Below are positions 24,009-35,877 of a stretch of DNA of 64,000 bases, piece after piece. The notes beneath the pieces were generated by a model that saw only the letters and a program-made list of their open reading frames with translations, made no database searches and had not been told where the DNA came from. The position numbers were made by a program, and so were the translations under genes. How positions within the stretch are numbered: the first letter of the stretch is position 1; each line of letters starts with the position of its first letter. This DNA is from Entoloma clypeatum. Its lineage: Eukaryota; Basidiomycota; Agaricomycetes; Agaricales; Entolomataceae. The stretch lies in contig OY751491.1 in assembly GCA_963565915.1 (NCBI GenBank), positions 2,976,001 through 3,040,000 of the forward strand. Direction: 5' to 3'.

Positions 24009-26160
24009 ATGTCAGATCTCGAGAATGACTTAGACGACGAGCTCCTTGCTCTCGCGGGCGCCGGAGACAAGAAACGCAAGAGGAGGCAAGGCGGCTCTCA
24101 CAAGTCCTCCTCCTCCAAGAAGCGCAAGGCAGAGTAAGCACCCAGGCCCATGTTATGCTCCCTCAAAGTTCTGTTTCATGCTCGAGGTCGCATCTGCAGC
24201 ATTACCGATACCGAAGACGAAGGACCAGAAAGCGAAGAGGGGGATGTCGATCCCTACCCTCTGGAGGGGAAATACATCGACGAGGCAGACAAGCTCCGGT
24301 GGGTACCTTTCGATTTCTTTGTCTGCCGGCTCTTCACTGAACCATGGCCTTCCTCCGCCGTCTTGTCTCTCACCTAATGCATAACAGCCTGATGCAGATG
24401 TCGGAAATCGAACGCGAGGAAGAAATTACTGCACGGCTTGAAGAGAAGCAACGTCTGGATGACCACCGTACGATAACACGGATGGTCAAGCAACAGCAGG
24501 GCGGCGATCATGAGAACGTTTCAATGGCAGCAAAACGTATGTTGCCCCTGTCTATCTTTCTCAGTTCCTGAACCGTGCCGCGGGTAGGTCAACACACCGC
24601 TCGTGGTGCCACCAAAGAGAAAATACGAAAGCTCGATGAACTCAAGGCGAAGAGGCGGGCGAAAGACGAGAAACAACGGGTAGGCATTTATCTGTCTTGC
24701 CAATGGACCAAATGAAACCTCGTTGTCAGGGCTCACCAAAGCGAGATCGTTCATCGTCACCGATGGATATGGATATATCAGATGGCGAATCCGAAGACGG
24801 CCAGATCACGAAAGACGAGCAAGAGGAAGAAAGGGAGAGGAGGCTCTTAGGAACCAACAAGCAATCGCCTGTGGTCGAAGAACCTATCATCTTGGAAGAC
24901 CTGGAGAGGTGTCGGCTAACAAGAGACAACCTTGCAAAGTATTGCATGGCGCCGTGGTTTCAAGATTATGTGCAAGGTACCCATTTCTGGTCTTCCATCG
25001 GACGACTCGCGATGATTCTTCTATAGAGGGATGGGTTCGATATCTTATCGGACAAGAAGGAGGTGAAGGCGTATATCGAATATGCGAAATCGCGAGTGGG
25101 TCTCTCTTTCATTCAGCCCGAGTCTTTCAAACTCTTCCAAAGATCTGGGCGCAGATTTCGTAAAACCATACAGGGTCAACGACAAAATGTCAAATCAAAC
25201 GCTCGAGCTAAAGCATGGCAAATCAACACGATCATTCTTGATGGATAAAGTGTCTAATGGCTCTTTTCTCCCTGTCTGTCAAATTCCCTGCTTTTTCAAG
25301 ATATTTTCTTGACCTTATCAACAGAAAGAATTTGACCGGCTTGTCAAAACTTGCTCCCATGAAAGCATCAAATTACCCACCAAGAGGCAGTTGGAAAACA
25401 AAACTGCACAGCTGAAGAGACTCTCAACACAGCCCATTACAGAGGTTGGACTTACCTGTCCCTTTAGTTGCTTTTGACTCACCCCGCATCTGTAGAGCGA
25501 TATAAATGCCATGCTGGCTCGTAAAAGCCAGTTTCAAAGAAATAAACCCGCAGGTCTCAGCACAATGGAGCGATCACGTCTCAATCAAGCTCGCACTCTC
25601 GCCGAGCGACGGCAGGACTTTGTTGAGGTCGCCGAAATCGATGCAAAACTGCGCGAATTTGAAGGGACCACCCCGGAGCGGCATATGCCGCGAGATGACC
25701 ACGCCGAAATGCTGGCAAGAGTTAACGAACGGAACCGCAAAGCAAACCTGGAAGCGGTACGCAAGGCGGAGCTTGCGGAGGCTGAACGGAAGAGGAGAGA
25801 GAGGAAGCTGGGCACACCACAGCCGCATGATCCGAGTGCAAGGCTGAAGACGAAGCCAAGGCTCTTTAACGCGGCGACTCCGACGACAAGGTTCGTTGAC
25901 TTTTCCTTTTACTGCGCTTCCTTGCTGTTGTGTTGTGCCATGTGCCCACCTATTTGTCCCTTCCTTTTCTGCTGCGCTGCTTTTCTAGACCTGGAACGCC
26001 GACCACGAATGGAACGCCATTGCTGCGGGCGGGTAACAATTCGACATCAAGGCCGGTGTCGCCTCTCCCGCCATCCTCGTTATCAACAGGTTTGACTGCA
26101 GAGCCCTCTTTGGAAGTTTCCATCGTCAATTCGATTGAAATTGACCTGGGTGATTTTTAG
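24009..26160 (+). CDS. RTF1: RTF1, Paf1 elongation complex subunit (Plus3 domain)
   Basis: Rtf1 links RNA polymerase II elongation to H2B ubiquitination and H3K4 methylation. The ATG at 24009 opens MSDLENDLDDELLALAGAGD, then a Lys/Arg/Ser-rich stretch, EDEGPESEEGDVDPYPLEGK and YIDEADKLR. Helical exons follow (MSEIEREEEITARLEEKQRL; GATKEKIRKLDELKAKRRAK). The Plus3 domain runs from EDLERCRLTRDNLAKYCMAP and WFQDYVQG over an intron to GWVRYLIGQEGGEGVYRICE and FVKPYRVNDKMSNQTLELKH. C-terminal helices include RDINAMLARKSQFQRNKPAG and VEVAEIDAKLREFE. The end is SIVNSIEIDLGDF at 26160. About ten short introns interrupt the gene. Domain order and size match Rtf1 well. Confidence 0.93.
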
Positions 26161-26394
26161 ATAGCAGATAATTTCCTTCTGCTCCATTCGCACGGAGTTG
26201 TGTCCAAGACGATGACCCATAATGCATTATTTATCGAGTATTTCATGTATTAGATATGACCACTATCATGTCATGTCGCTTGCAGGGTCCTTTTGCTGGG
26301 AATTTGTTTCGTGGTGGGTGGAATCTACGTCACCGTGTAATTCATGAGGTTTACGGTTAGGCAATAAAGGAAGATCATGAAGATTGCATATTCA

Positions 26395-27606
26395 CTATAG
26401 ATCCCGAGTGGAGGGTATCATTTCTACAACCAGTTCCACCAAATCCTTCACTAGATCGGCCTTTTGTTGGCCAACAGCCAAGACTTCGTCATGGGAGACA
26501 ACCTGTGCAACTGATGAAGGAAATGATCTACCTGCAAGCTGGAAACGCAGACCATCAGTGAATGGAATAGTGCATGGACAGGATTGCAGTTACCTCTGCT
26601 TCGACTTCATCCCTGATGGAGCGATATTTTTCGGGCATTACAACGAGATTGGTGACCAAACTCATTACCATGACGTTCATGCCCTCTTCTCTAGCGACAA
26701 GGACTTCGGGAATTGTGCTCATACCGACGACGTCCGCACCAGCATCACGCAGGTATCTGCCTTCGGCCGGGGTCTCATACGATGGTCCGCTAACCCATGC
26801 ATACGTACCCTCCGCCAGGGCACTCTTATCGAGCGAAAGCTTGTTGGCCGCAAGGAACAAGAGACGGCGGAGGGCGGGTGAGTATGCATCAGATAGGGGA
26901 AGGAAGCGAGGATGTTTGGGAGATATTTGCGGCCCGATGAGGGGATTGAAACCGGACAAGTTGGGGAGGGCGAAGTGGTCGTGGATCGCTACGACTGTTT
27001 GATCAGGGGTTCAGAAGAGAAGAAACGCCAAACAAGAAGCGATACATGCTTGTCCCTACCGGGATGGATGGATTGAGGGAGCCCACTGCGTTGGTAACTG
27101 TCGTTGAAGCTATGTAGGATGACGTCTGATCCTTGATGCGAAGTGACACCCACTAATGATATTTTTGACTCCCAGTCTGGCCATGACCCTTATCGGATAG
27201 ACGACGGCAGTGAAATGATGGCCCTCGTATGAATGAAACTGTGAAAGAAGGATGATGAGATGATCTGGGTGTCGAGATCGTGAACTGACCCTTCCGAGCA
27301 TTGCCACGGCTGGAACACCTTCCCCGGCGCCCAGCAACCCAAAGGCCAGTGCACTCGTGTGTCCCAGAACTTTTCGATGCTCATCTTAGGATCGAATTGG
27401 GTACAAGAGGTGCGCAAAGGGTTACCGGTGCTCTTCGCGAACCCTGGAAGCTTGTCATACGGTATGATCTCGATCTCTCGGAACGAAGCGGCCAAGCCAC
27501 TCAATCCTGATCCGCAGACGATCCCAACCTGTGGTTTCTGGAGCTTTTCTGGTAGAAATGAAGACAAGATGTCGAGTGTTTGGATGAACGGGAGTGGGTC
27601 GTGCAT
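26395..27606 (-). CDS. purine nucleoside phosphorylase (inosine-guanosine phosphorylase)
   Basis: Trimeric PNP that splits inosine and guanosine with phosphate in purine salvage. The ATG at 27606 opens MHDPLPFIQTLDILSSFLPE, then QVGIVCGSGLSGLAASF (phosphate-binding loop). The intron joins STV|LGHTSALAFGLLGAGEGV and VAMLGR, then FHSYEGHHFTAVVYPIRVMA and NIIS, TNAVGSLNP, VAIHDHFALPNLSGFNPL. The substrate site is YAWVSGPSYETPAEGRYLRD and GADVVGMSTIPEVLVAREEG, followed by SLVTN. The last exon gives VVSHDEVLAVGQQKADLVKD and ends MIPSTRDL at 26395. An in-frame ATG at 27625-27627 would add seven residues. The gene is divergent from the repeat-protein gene, whose ATG is 114 bp away. Confidence 0.93.
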
Positions 27607-27719
27607 GGCGGGTAAGAGTTGCCACATTCGACTCGGAGTTGCGTTCGCGTTGTCACGTGACTCAGAGTATATGAAGCCGAACTGCGAGTGTTCCTTCTTC
27701 TTTTGCGATACCTCCCACC

Positions 27720-29828
27720 ATGCTCATTCCTCTTATTTACCCCACCCTCGCTGGTCTTTTAGCTTTCTTCGTCGCCAAAACCCAACATTTCCACCCCGAC
27801 TCTCTTATCGACCGCTTTCTTGAATATCGCCTTTCCAAGCAATTGCAAACATACGAACGCCGACTGGATGGGGAAGTGGCCAAGGCGATTGTCGAACTTG
27901 TCACGTCCAAAATCGAAGCGCGTAGCATCGTACTCGCGCTGCCCGCTTCACCTAGCGTCCCTGTAATCCCCCAAGAATCGCAAGCGATCACTGAACCAGA
28001 AGGACCCCCTGGTACAAAGTACTATCTTCGCCATTATGTGACTGCCCTGAAACACACCCTCCGCCGTTCCCCGAACCTTCCCTTGTGGGATTCCATTCTT
28101 GGTATGCTAGAACTGGTGGATGTCATCGACTCCTTCATCTGTTTCTGTCTGGTCCTTGCATCTGGGTTGTCACTCCGATGGCTGTTCTGCCCTGCACTCC
28201 CTGCAGATGGATCATCTGCAGCGTCGATCAACCGGGCTCCTTCGCCAGGTCCACACGCGAGAAGAATTTCCACTTCAAGCGATACCCACAAAGAAACCCT
28301 GCTCATCCTCCGCCCGACTCACAAACAAAGTGGGAGCCCAAACATTGGTGTGGCTGCCGTCGATGCGCAGGTGCCCTTGCCATTCGCTACAAGTTACCAG
28401 ATCGTGGTTTCTCCGAGCATTCCGTCCGCTTTGACTTCCGAATTACTTCGCTCTGATCCAGCGGTTCTCCCTTCTCTTTCAGTCGTCAGCGAATCCGCCC
28501 TCCCAAATCAACCACCTTCGCATTTGGTCATTGGAAATATCGAGATTGCTTCGTCTAGACTCTCTGTTCGCAATTCCTGTATCCGTTATAACCCTAACAA
28601 CGCCACCCAAACACCAGCCGCACCAGCACAAGAACCAGCGTCATTGGGCGGCACACGCCCTTTGTCTGTTTGCGGGACCTTCAATCGATGGAACGTAGCA
28701 GCGCATACAGTCAGAGATCTCTCCGACAAACACACTTCTTTGGCTGGGCAAGGCCTCGACCCTTCAAAAACAGAGTCAATGATACTTAATTTGAATTCAA
28801 CCTCGTTTGTCTCAGACGGCCCTTCAGCTGATGAGGTTGTCACACCTCGTCCTTCAAGTGTCAACGGTAAATCTGACAATATTCCACAAGAGAACTATTC
28901 TTCTGCTGGCCAAGATCTTGACCTCATCAGCTGCCACTCAAAGACGAAAACCTCCTGGGTCGAAATGCTGTCTCTGGATTCAACCTCCTTCGTCCTGTCA
29001 GAAAATGTGCCTTCTTCAGCTAGCAGTGACCTTATATCTCATTCTTCAAGTGCAACCAGCGAATTTGATCAGTTCTCGGGCGGGAGCGGTTCTCCTGTCA
29101 GGCAAGACCTCTATTTCTTCAATTCCCATGGGAAAATGAATACGGAAACGCTCTCTTTGGATTCAACACCTTCCACTCATGATTCTTGTTCAGCTACCCA
29201 TGATCTCTCTCATTCACCGAATGCACTTGAAGTGTTCGGCAGCCCTTCCGTCGGGCAAGACCTTGAGCCCGTCAATCACCATTTATCAATAAACCCACCA
29301 GCTGATCATGCCTGCGCCCCAGTTCACGATATCATGCCTCATTCTTCGAGTGTAGTCGGCGATCCATTCACATCCTCTGACTCGGGCACGTTGGTCTCGA
29401 GTGATCTCGAAATGATAACGCCAAGCTCCTCCGCGAGTTTGGATAATACGCGACCTGTTGACCAAGACGAACCGGGACAACCTCCGGCTACCGAGATGGA
29501 GGACGTCTCATCCTCGACAACACCAGGCTCTTCTGCCGATTCGAATGCGCAAGACCAAGCGGATTCCAGCCTAAAGGTCCAAACTCCGGCTACCAAAATG
29601 GAGGACTCGATAACCCCTGTTCCTTTGTGGAGGGGAAGGACATCGAGACAAGAGGCGATGACTGCACGGCAGTCACGGGCTGTGAATAGATCCAGTTCCT
29701 CGAATGTGAACAGAGCAAGAGGGAACACCTACGCACCCTACCTAGACAGGCGAGTGCAGGTTGAACGGCCTTGGCGGCGGAGCGCTGGGTCGCTCTTGTG
29801 TAGCACTCCTGAAAGCAGCCGAGGTTGA
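27720..29828 (+). CDS. unknown single-exon protein with membrane segments and degenerate repeats
   Basis: I do not recognise this protein. It is one uninterrupted frame of 702 codons in a region where almost every gene is heavily spliced. The N-terminus is hydrophobic (MLIPLIYPTLAGLLAFFVAK), followed by a charged helix-like part (RFLEYRLSKQLQTYERRLDG). A second hydrophobic segment lies at about residues 133-158 (SFICFCLVLASGLSLRWLF). The remainder is Ser/Thr/Pro-rich. From about residue 340 to 575 there are five degenerate copies of a unit of about 50-60 residues, with cores GQGLD, GQDLD, RQDLY, GQDLE and SSDLE. In the first three copies a LSLDSTSF-like motif follows about 20 residues later. 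The C-terminus is basic (RQSRAVNRSSSSNVNRARG). The architecture suggests a membrane-anchored disordered protein; function unknown. Confidence 0.7.
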   Translation: MLIPLIYPTLAGLLAFFVAKTQHFHPDSLIDRFLEYRLSKQLQTYERRLDGEVAKAIVELVTSKIEARSIVLALPASPSVPVIPQESQAITEPEGPPGTKYYLRHYVTALKHTLRRSPNLPLWDSILGMLELVDVIDSFICFCLVLASGLSLRWLFCPALPADGSSAASINRAPSPGPHARRISTSSDTHKETLLILRPTHKQSGSPNIGVAAVDAQVPLPFATSYQIVVSPSIPSALTSELLRSDPAVLPSLSVVSESALPNQPPSHLVIGNIEIASSRLSVRNSCIRYNPNNATQTPAAPAQEPASLGGTRPLSVCGTFNRWNVAAHTVRDLSDKHTSLAGQGLDPSKTESMILNLNSTSFVSDGPSADEVVTPRPSSVNGKSDNIPQENYSSAGQDLDLISCHSKTKTSWVEMLSLDSTSFVLSENVPSSASSDLISHSSSATSEFDQFSGGSGSPVRQDLYFFNSHGKMNTETLSLDSTPSTHDSCSATHDLSHSPNALEVFGSPSVGQDLEPVNHHLSINPPADHACAPVHDIMPHSSSVVGDPFTSSDSGTLVSSDLEMITPSSSASLDNTRPVDQDEPGQPPATEMEDVSSSTTPGSSADSNAQDQADSSLKVQTPATKMEDSITPVPLWRGRTSRQEAMTARQSRAVNRSSSSNVNRARGNTYAPYLDRRVQVERPWRRSAGSLLCSTPESSRG

Positions 29829-29980
29829 TACCATTGGCACGTAAACAGGGGTTTGTGTTGTATTCCCCCTGGAGGACATTTGTTTCATCTCTATACTCTC
29901 ATCGATGTGTAATCTTTTGTAACTTGTAGAGGTCATAATGTCTACGTCGCCTCCACTCTAAGTAGCTGATTCTTTCCAAA

Positions 29981-32900
29981 TTATCGGTCCATTAAATCCG
30001 ACAGAATACTCCTTAGCACCCTGGGTATATCTGCTGTGTCTTTGACACGGAACGCGCGACCTGGCAGATTCTTCGCGATCCTGGAAGACGATAAATGACG
30101 ATCGACTCTTCAGTCTTATCATGCCACTGAGTGACCTACCAGGTTGATTCAGCGCCTTCACCAATGCAAATGAGGGCTGTCTGAACTGCCGGGTTACGCT
30201 TCATTGCGCGTGACAAGAGCTCTGGGGTTATCTGGTATCGTTCAAAATTAGCATCCTAGAGAAAGAGAAAGCGTGTTTTAGGCGTCCGAATCAGCAGGAC
30301 AATCTTGCCAGCTCACGGTGATCGCAATCACAAACCAATCATCTGGAAATCGCAATTTAACAATAGTCTTTGAGGGCGGAGGAAGACATTACCGCCATCA
30401 AACTTTCCAACCTCACTGACAGCTTTCTCTATTGCTTCGACTGGAAGATTTGTTAGGTAGGTGTTCACTGAACAGGAGAAATATCAAACCTGTGTAATCT
30501 CCTGCAAACGCGTACTGAGGGATCATTGCCATTTTTTCCACAACCTTCCACCGCTCGCGAACCTGGATCGGAGGTTGTTCCGCTTCTACTAAGGAGATAT
30601 CGGGACCGTCTCCAGACTGCATTGAAGTCGCCTCAGCCAAATACCTATAGAACTGGTTGAAGACTCGAAACCTACATGAGCATTCATCTAAATCAATGTA
30701 TGAGGTGACACTGTATTGGACAAAGACTGCACACTCACATCCCACACATATTTATCTTTCCTCGACAACTGGTCAAATGTCTCCATCAACATGACGGCTA
30801 TCTCAAAAGTAAGCAACCTCAAATGCAGACATGCACGAATGCCCTTCACCAGTTTCCAAGCTCCGCTGTAAACGACCATCATACTGGAAACGATACCTTG
30901 TATCGGGTAAGTCGCCATGGGGAAGTGAGGGAATATCATGCTTACATCGATGCACTCAAGTCAAAAAGGAACCTGATTCTCTTCGGCCTGAGAAAAAAAA
31001 ATCGACTTCAGCACGAACCAACCAAGGGTAGAGCTGAAGACAATTACTTGATCTGCGGCCTCCCTAGCTCAGGCTTCTCTGTCCCTCGTCTCTTGTATAC
31101 TGTTGCCTCCCCTGTCAGGCCTTCAGTCAGCCGGGCATCGTCGAGTTCTCCGTCTGTCTGTCTTTTCACCCAGACTCTTTCCTCTTCTTTCGCAGCAAGA
31201 TCTAGCCCGACTGTCAGCCTGTAACTCGGCATTGCAAGGCGAAAAGACTGACGCTCCAGCAAATTATGCAAAGACACCATATGGACGTGGGTAGCCGCTA
31301 AAAGTTCACCATACCCCTTGGCTTCACCCATGGACATATCTAGTTCTTTGAGGCGGCGCTCTAGCTCCTGGCGTGCAATCTCCCGGGCTTTCTCCTTGAC
31401 GCTTTCTGGGACGTTGTCCTTCACATCGTCCGGGACCTGAGAGTGATTCGAATTTGTGTCTATTGTTACATGGGTTTTTCGTCGTAACTCACCTGTTTAA
31501 TATCACCTCCTTTGAAAAGTCGCTTGTACCCCCCGATACCGCCCATCCCCGCAGTATCTCGTCCACCAGTCTATGTTGTAAAAATGTAAGGTGAAGGGAT
31601 CAAGGGAAGAGAATATAAGTACCCCGCCAGCATAGGTATTACCCCCAGAATGCTCCTTATTATCATGTTTCCCCTCCTTGGGGGCGTCAAGGTTAGTATT
31701 GGCGGGTTCGAACTGCATTTCCTGGGCTTTCTTCTTCGCAGCCTCGCGCGCAGCCTCCAACCCCAAAGAAGGGACTTGTAAACTATGGACTCCGTTTTTC
31801 AACTGCGGCGGTCTTGAAAGAATAAGGTGAGAAAGGACATACCCATGATGTTCCAAGATCTCAGCAAGCTTATCAATGGTTTCCGGCTTGTACACATCAA
31901 AATCGAACACATTCCTCAAAGCGTCTCCGAGGGGATCCTGTGGGTATGCTCGTATGTGTCGAACCAGACTGATAAGCTCTGTATTTCAAGAACAAAAATT
32001 AATTGACCAATTGATTAAATGAAGATGAATCGTGAGACCTCTCAGCGAATAAGGATAGGCTATACCATCTCCTCCTTCGTAACCCTTTCTCAAATCTTGG
32101 AAAGCACCAACGAGCTTTCGGATCAATACCTTATCGATCTCGGGTGCCATTTGCTCCAACAGCATCCTCTCCGACTGTGGATCCGGATTCGTTACTGAAT
32201 GTGCGCTGAAATTCTCCCCAAGGACCTGTATGAAGTGGTTTCCTAGAAAGGCTGTAACACATGCTGTTAGACGATTCGAACAAAGTAAAGAAGCAGGACT
32301 CACGGTATCCCGGTCGATTTGCTAACAAAACCAACCTGAAATCAGGGTGCACAAATATATCTCCTCCCTCTTGTCCTCCCGTAGGCTCTTCTCCATCTTG
32401 TCTTCGCTTAACCCTCCTCCCGTCGCTAAGGGTCATCTCCCCCTCCCCCGCCAAACTGCGGAACACGGCCACGACATGCTCTGGTGCCTTATCGGCTTCA
32501 TCCACAACCATTACACGACCGTGAGTGATAGCACAAAGAAGGGGAGAGTCGCTGTAGCAGAGAACACCTGCGTGGAGCGTGGTGGTGAACATGAGCTGGT
32601 TGACGGTCGTGTCACGGTGGAGTTGGATGTATTCAACGGGACGGTTGAGGAGCTTCCAGAAAAAAATAACAAAAGGTTTATGTAAGGAAGTTGTTCCATA
32701 ATGAGGGAGGGGCGGACCTGGCATAATCTGTGTCAAAAATTAGAATTTCATGGATGGACATGACCTTTGGTTGTTACAACAAGCTCACCGATCTACAACC
32801 TTGTTCTTCCCTACACCCTGTACGCAAACTACATGAGCATCACCCAATAAGAGACAAGGAAATAGTTTCACCTGGTTTCCCAACAGGACTACACTCTCCC

Positions 32901-35572
32901 CTAAAACCTCCAAATCCAGCGCCAAGTCCCTCATCAGTCCACTCTGCAAGCTGTTGTCGTAGAAGAAGTCCATATAAGGCACATGCGATTTTATGCCTTC
33001 CGGGTCTTTTGACTTGTCAAAGCGGGGGATGATGGTCCGCGCTGGGGCGTCTTGCCCATTCCCACTGGTGTGAGGGAAGATGAGCGAACTGTCGCTGACA
33101 ATAGGACTCCCATAGAACTAAGAGGAAATTTCAGTCGGTCTTTTCAATATGCAATAGGCTTTAGTACACACCGGCGACGTCCTCTTGTCAATTTCGACCT
33201 CACTCAACAACGCTTCTAAGCTCATCCTCTCCACTGGAGGCAAGAATTCGGCCAATAGGCTACGCCTGATAATGGCATACAAATCGACCTCCCCGTTTTC
33301 AATTGCTACTCGCCTCGTCACCCTTATCAGCGTCCTCGTCCCCAACTTCCTCTTCCTCACCACATCACTCTCTTCTGCCATACTCCCTCTGTATTTCTGC
33401 GCGAAATTCAGAAGCGTCTCGACTACCCAAGGTGGGCATCCGTTGGCCGAGTTGGCGAGTATTTTACGCTCTTCGGCACGGGACATGGGTTGAGTTGGGA
33501 TCGTGAAGAACATGTTTGCATGCTCAGAAGAAAGCCAGTCCTTGAGCGGAAGAGATTTCGAGGCGGTTGCGATTATGCGGAAAGAGGAGTGGGCAGTGGA
33601 GAGAAGGCTGCCTTCAACATCACGGACAATCTAGCAAGTAAAAAAACCCAGTTAGGGGGATCAAAATGTACGAAGAGCTAAAAGGATATGCGTACCTCTG
33701 GAGCCCCAGCCTCGCCGACAACCCTCCTCCCCTCCCAGAGTTCTGCTTCCCTATCCTGTACGAGCCTCGCTAAAGACCCTGCCGTAGAGCCGATAACGTC
33801 AATGCCTTCGAGGTGGATGAGATTCCCGGTCCATGCTCCATGAATCAATGCACTATGAAAATCATCAATTAACAAAATTTCTGAAGGGTGACAACGCGAA
33901 ATACCTCGGCTCCCAGCTTGTTGCACCACCTTCTCCAACCTTCCGTCGCATGATAACCTCCCGCCCTCCAATCTCCTTATATAAGTGGATTACTTCGCTA
34001 GCCTTTAGGGACTGAGCCGCGTTGGACGCATACCCCAACAACTCCCCAAATACCCTCACAAGTGTCCCTGCCGAGGTCGACCCGGTCGCTGCAGGTATAG
34101 CAGGCGGCACGAGAGAGATATCCCATCCCAAAGCATGCGCTTGCAGGAAACATGTCAACTGACTTATAAATCTTTGAGAAGGCGTGAATGCAAGTTGTGA
34201 GGTTTCAGGAGGAAAGGGAAAGGGAAGGAAGGTGTTGGGGCCAGCTGCTACGTTGACACTGACTGGTGCGAGTGCACTATGAGAGTGAGAGAACGTCACG
34301 CGAGCGGTCTCTCTATCAACGCGCTCTATGCCCCTTACAACATAACCTAGTAAGCCGTCGGAGGGACTATTGCTTGCAGTCGTGGGAGTGACAAGGTCCC
34401 CCAACCCCACGTCACCCGCCAATCTCTTGAGTACGACCCATGCCTGGGCAGGTGCATAAACAAGCTGCGGGTGGATGGACAACAGGAGGGTTGTGAGTTG
34501 AGTCGGGGACACAAGGTCTGGAGGTGCAAAAGTTGTGACGACGGCATTGAGCTTTGACAGGGCAGTCTGGGGAAAAGGAGGAAGTGCATATTTGGATAAG
34601 GAAAGGGTTGTCGAGAGAGCGCTGGACGAAGAGGTCTCGGATGAGAGCTGAACAGAGAGAATTATCTCGGAGAGTTTTGTAACGAGCGTATTAGATGAGG
34701 GAGATGGGTGAAGAGCAAGTAAGGATCCGACAGGATCGACGAACCGAGCTTGGAAGCGACTGCGAAAAGGCGGGTCAAGGGGATAGCCGGTGTAGGGCGG
34801 AATTGGTGCGGCGATTGCAATGACTCGGAAGTTCCTATGAGCAGGGATGAACTTGGGCAGTTCGGAGCCTTCTAAAAGGGCATGACGGTGTGGATGAATA
34901 ATATGTGTTCCATCTTCAAGGTTCCTGGCCACGCAGTGAGTTCGATGGCATAAGAACTGGAAGGTTGAACTGCTTACATTTCGCGGTTCTCCAGTAAATT
35001 ATTGAGTACCTGATATGGGGTTTAGAGCAGAGAAACACCTGCACTTCATTGTAAAACGTACTGGCATGATACCCCGCTCTGCCTTCTCTATCCCCTCGAG
35101 GATCAATAGACGGCCGTGCTTCACTGCTCTCACTGCAGCACTGTCCACGTATTCCAAGTTACCTCCCTGTCTGATCTCTCGTCCCTGTTTCAATTCCGTC
35201 TCTCCGACATCCCGATGCAATGCAATATATTCATATTCGGCATTAATCATCCTGTTCAGTAATAAATATACATAACACACATCAAGTTCGGAAGTCGCAC
35301 CTTCCAAAAGTCATCACAAGCCGCCGCGCGTAGGGTCCTGGCTGCGATACCAGAAACATATCTTGGCCCAACAAATACTTCTGCAACATCCAATGCAGGT
35401 TGTCGCGGTTGATCGGGTGGTTCACATCGAGCAGTGCATTTGAATGCACAAGCCTCGATGGCGTCTGCGATACTGGGACTTCATAATTGATCCCACCGAG
35501 TTTCAAGGTCCCGATAGGTGTTGGAGCTGGCGTTAATTCCCTCAAGAGGTGACCAAGGCGCCGTTGAGCCAT
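29981..35572 (-). CDS. VWA8-type AAA ATPase with C-terminal von Willebrand A domain (short fungal form)
   Basis: Homologue of the mitochondrial AAA protein VWA8. The ATG at 35572 opens MAQRRLGHLLRELTPAPTPI. AAA module 1: HWMLQKYLLGQDMFLVSQPG, EYEYIALHRDVGETELKQGR, HGRLLILEGIEKAERGIMPV then LNNLLENREMNLEDGTHIIH, and GYPLDPPFRSRFQARFVD. A later module reads NLIHLEGIDVIGSTAGSLAR. The last module has GVGKNKVVDR (Walker A with Asn in place of Ser/Thr, as also remembered for animal VWA8), RPVEYIQLHRDTTVNQLMFT, RVMVVDEADKAPEHVVAVFR and RLVLLANRPGYPFLGN. A Gly-rich GGNTYAGG-TGGRDTAGMGG linker leads to WVKRQTDGELDDARLTEGLT and the VWA domain KRIRFLFDLSASMYRFQYDG, with a MIDAS-type DLSAS. The end is SILSDLMDR at 29981. 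Many introns. The large middle region of animal VWA8 is missing. Confidence 0.88.
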
Positions 35573-35877
35573 GGTAGCAACAGATAGATCTGAATTGTGA
35601 ATGATCAAGCAGGTCCGCTTCGAACATGGTGATTTCAGTCCTCTGTCCGGCAAAGCCATTACCGGTGACTGACCTTGATCTACTTATTCAATTGGCCATG
35701 ATGTTCCCCAGACTGAGAGACTCGAGTGGGACGGACATGTTATAAAGCTGACTTGGCTTTCTTTGCCAATTTGTTGCCAAGGTGCTTGTCGAAACTTAAA
35801 CATGATAAACCCCAAGTTAGGGTTTATCTGTAGGGTTTTCCCCAACCATGGCGCTTGTGTCGGTCGCGGGCATTACA
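35573..35877. promoter_or_regulatory. head-to-head intergenic region between VWA8 and SPIN90/Ldb17 genes
   Basis: About 305 bp separate the two divergent start codons, so the interval must carry both promoters and leaders. An in-frame upstream ATG for VWA8 exists at 35659 (29 extra residues) and one for the SPIN90 gene at 35848 (10 extra residues). The chosen starts have better context (ACCATGG for VWA8) or family-like N-termini. Confidence 0.5.

Noticed and set aside
34347..34589. Minus-strand frame overlapping VWA8
   Set aside because: Out-of-frame shadow of the VWA8 exon that contains PPFRSRFQARFVD.
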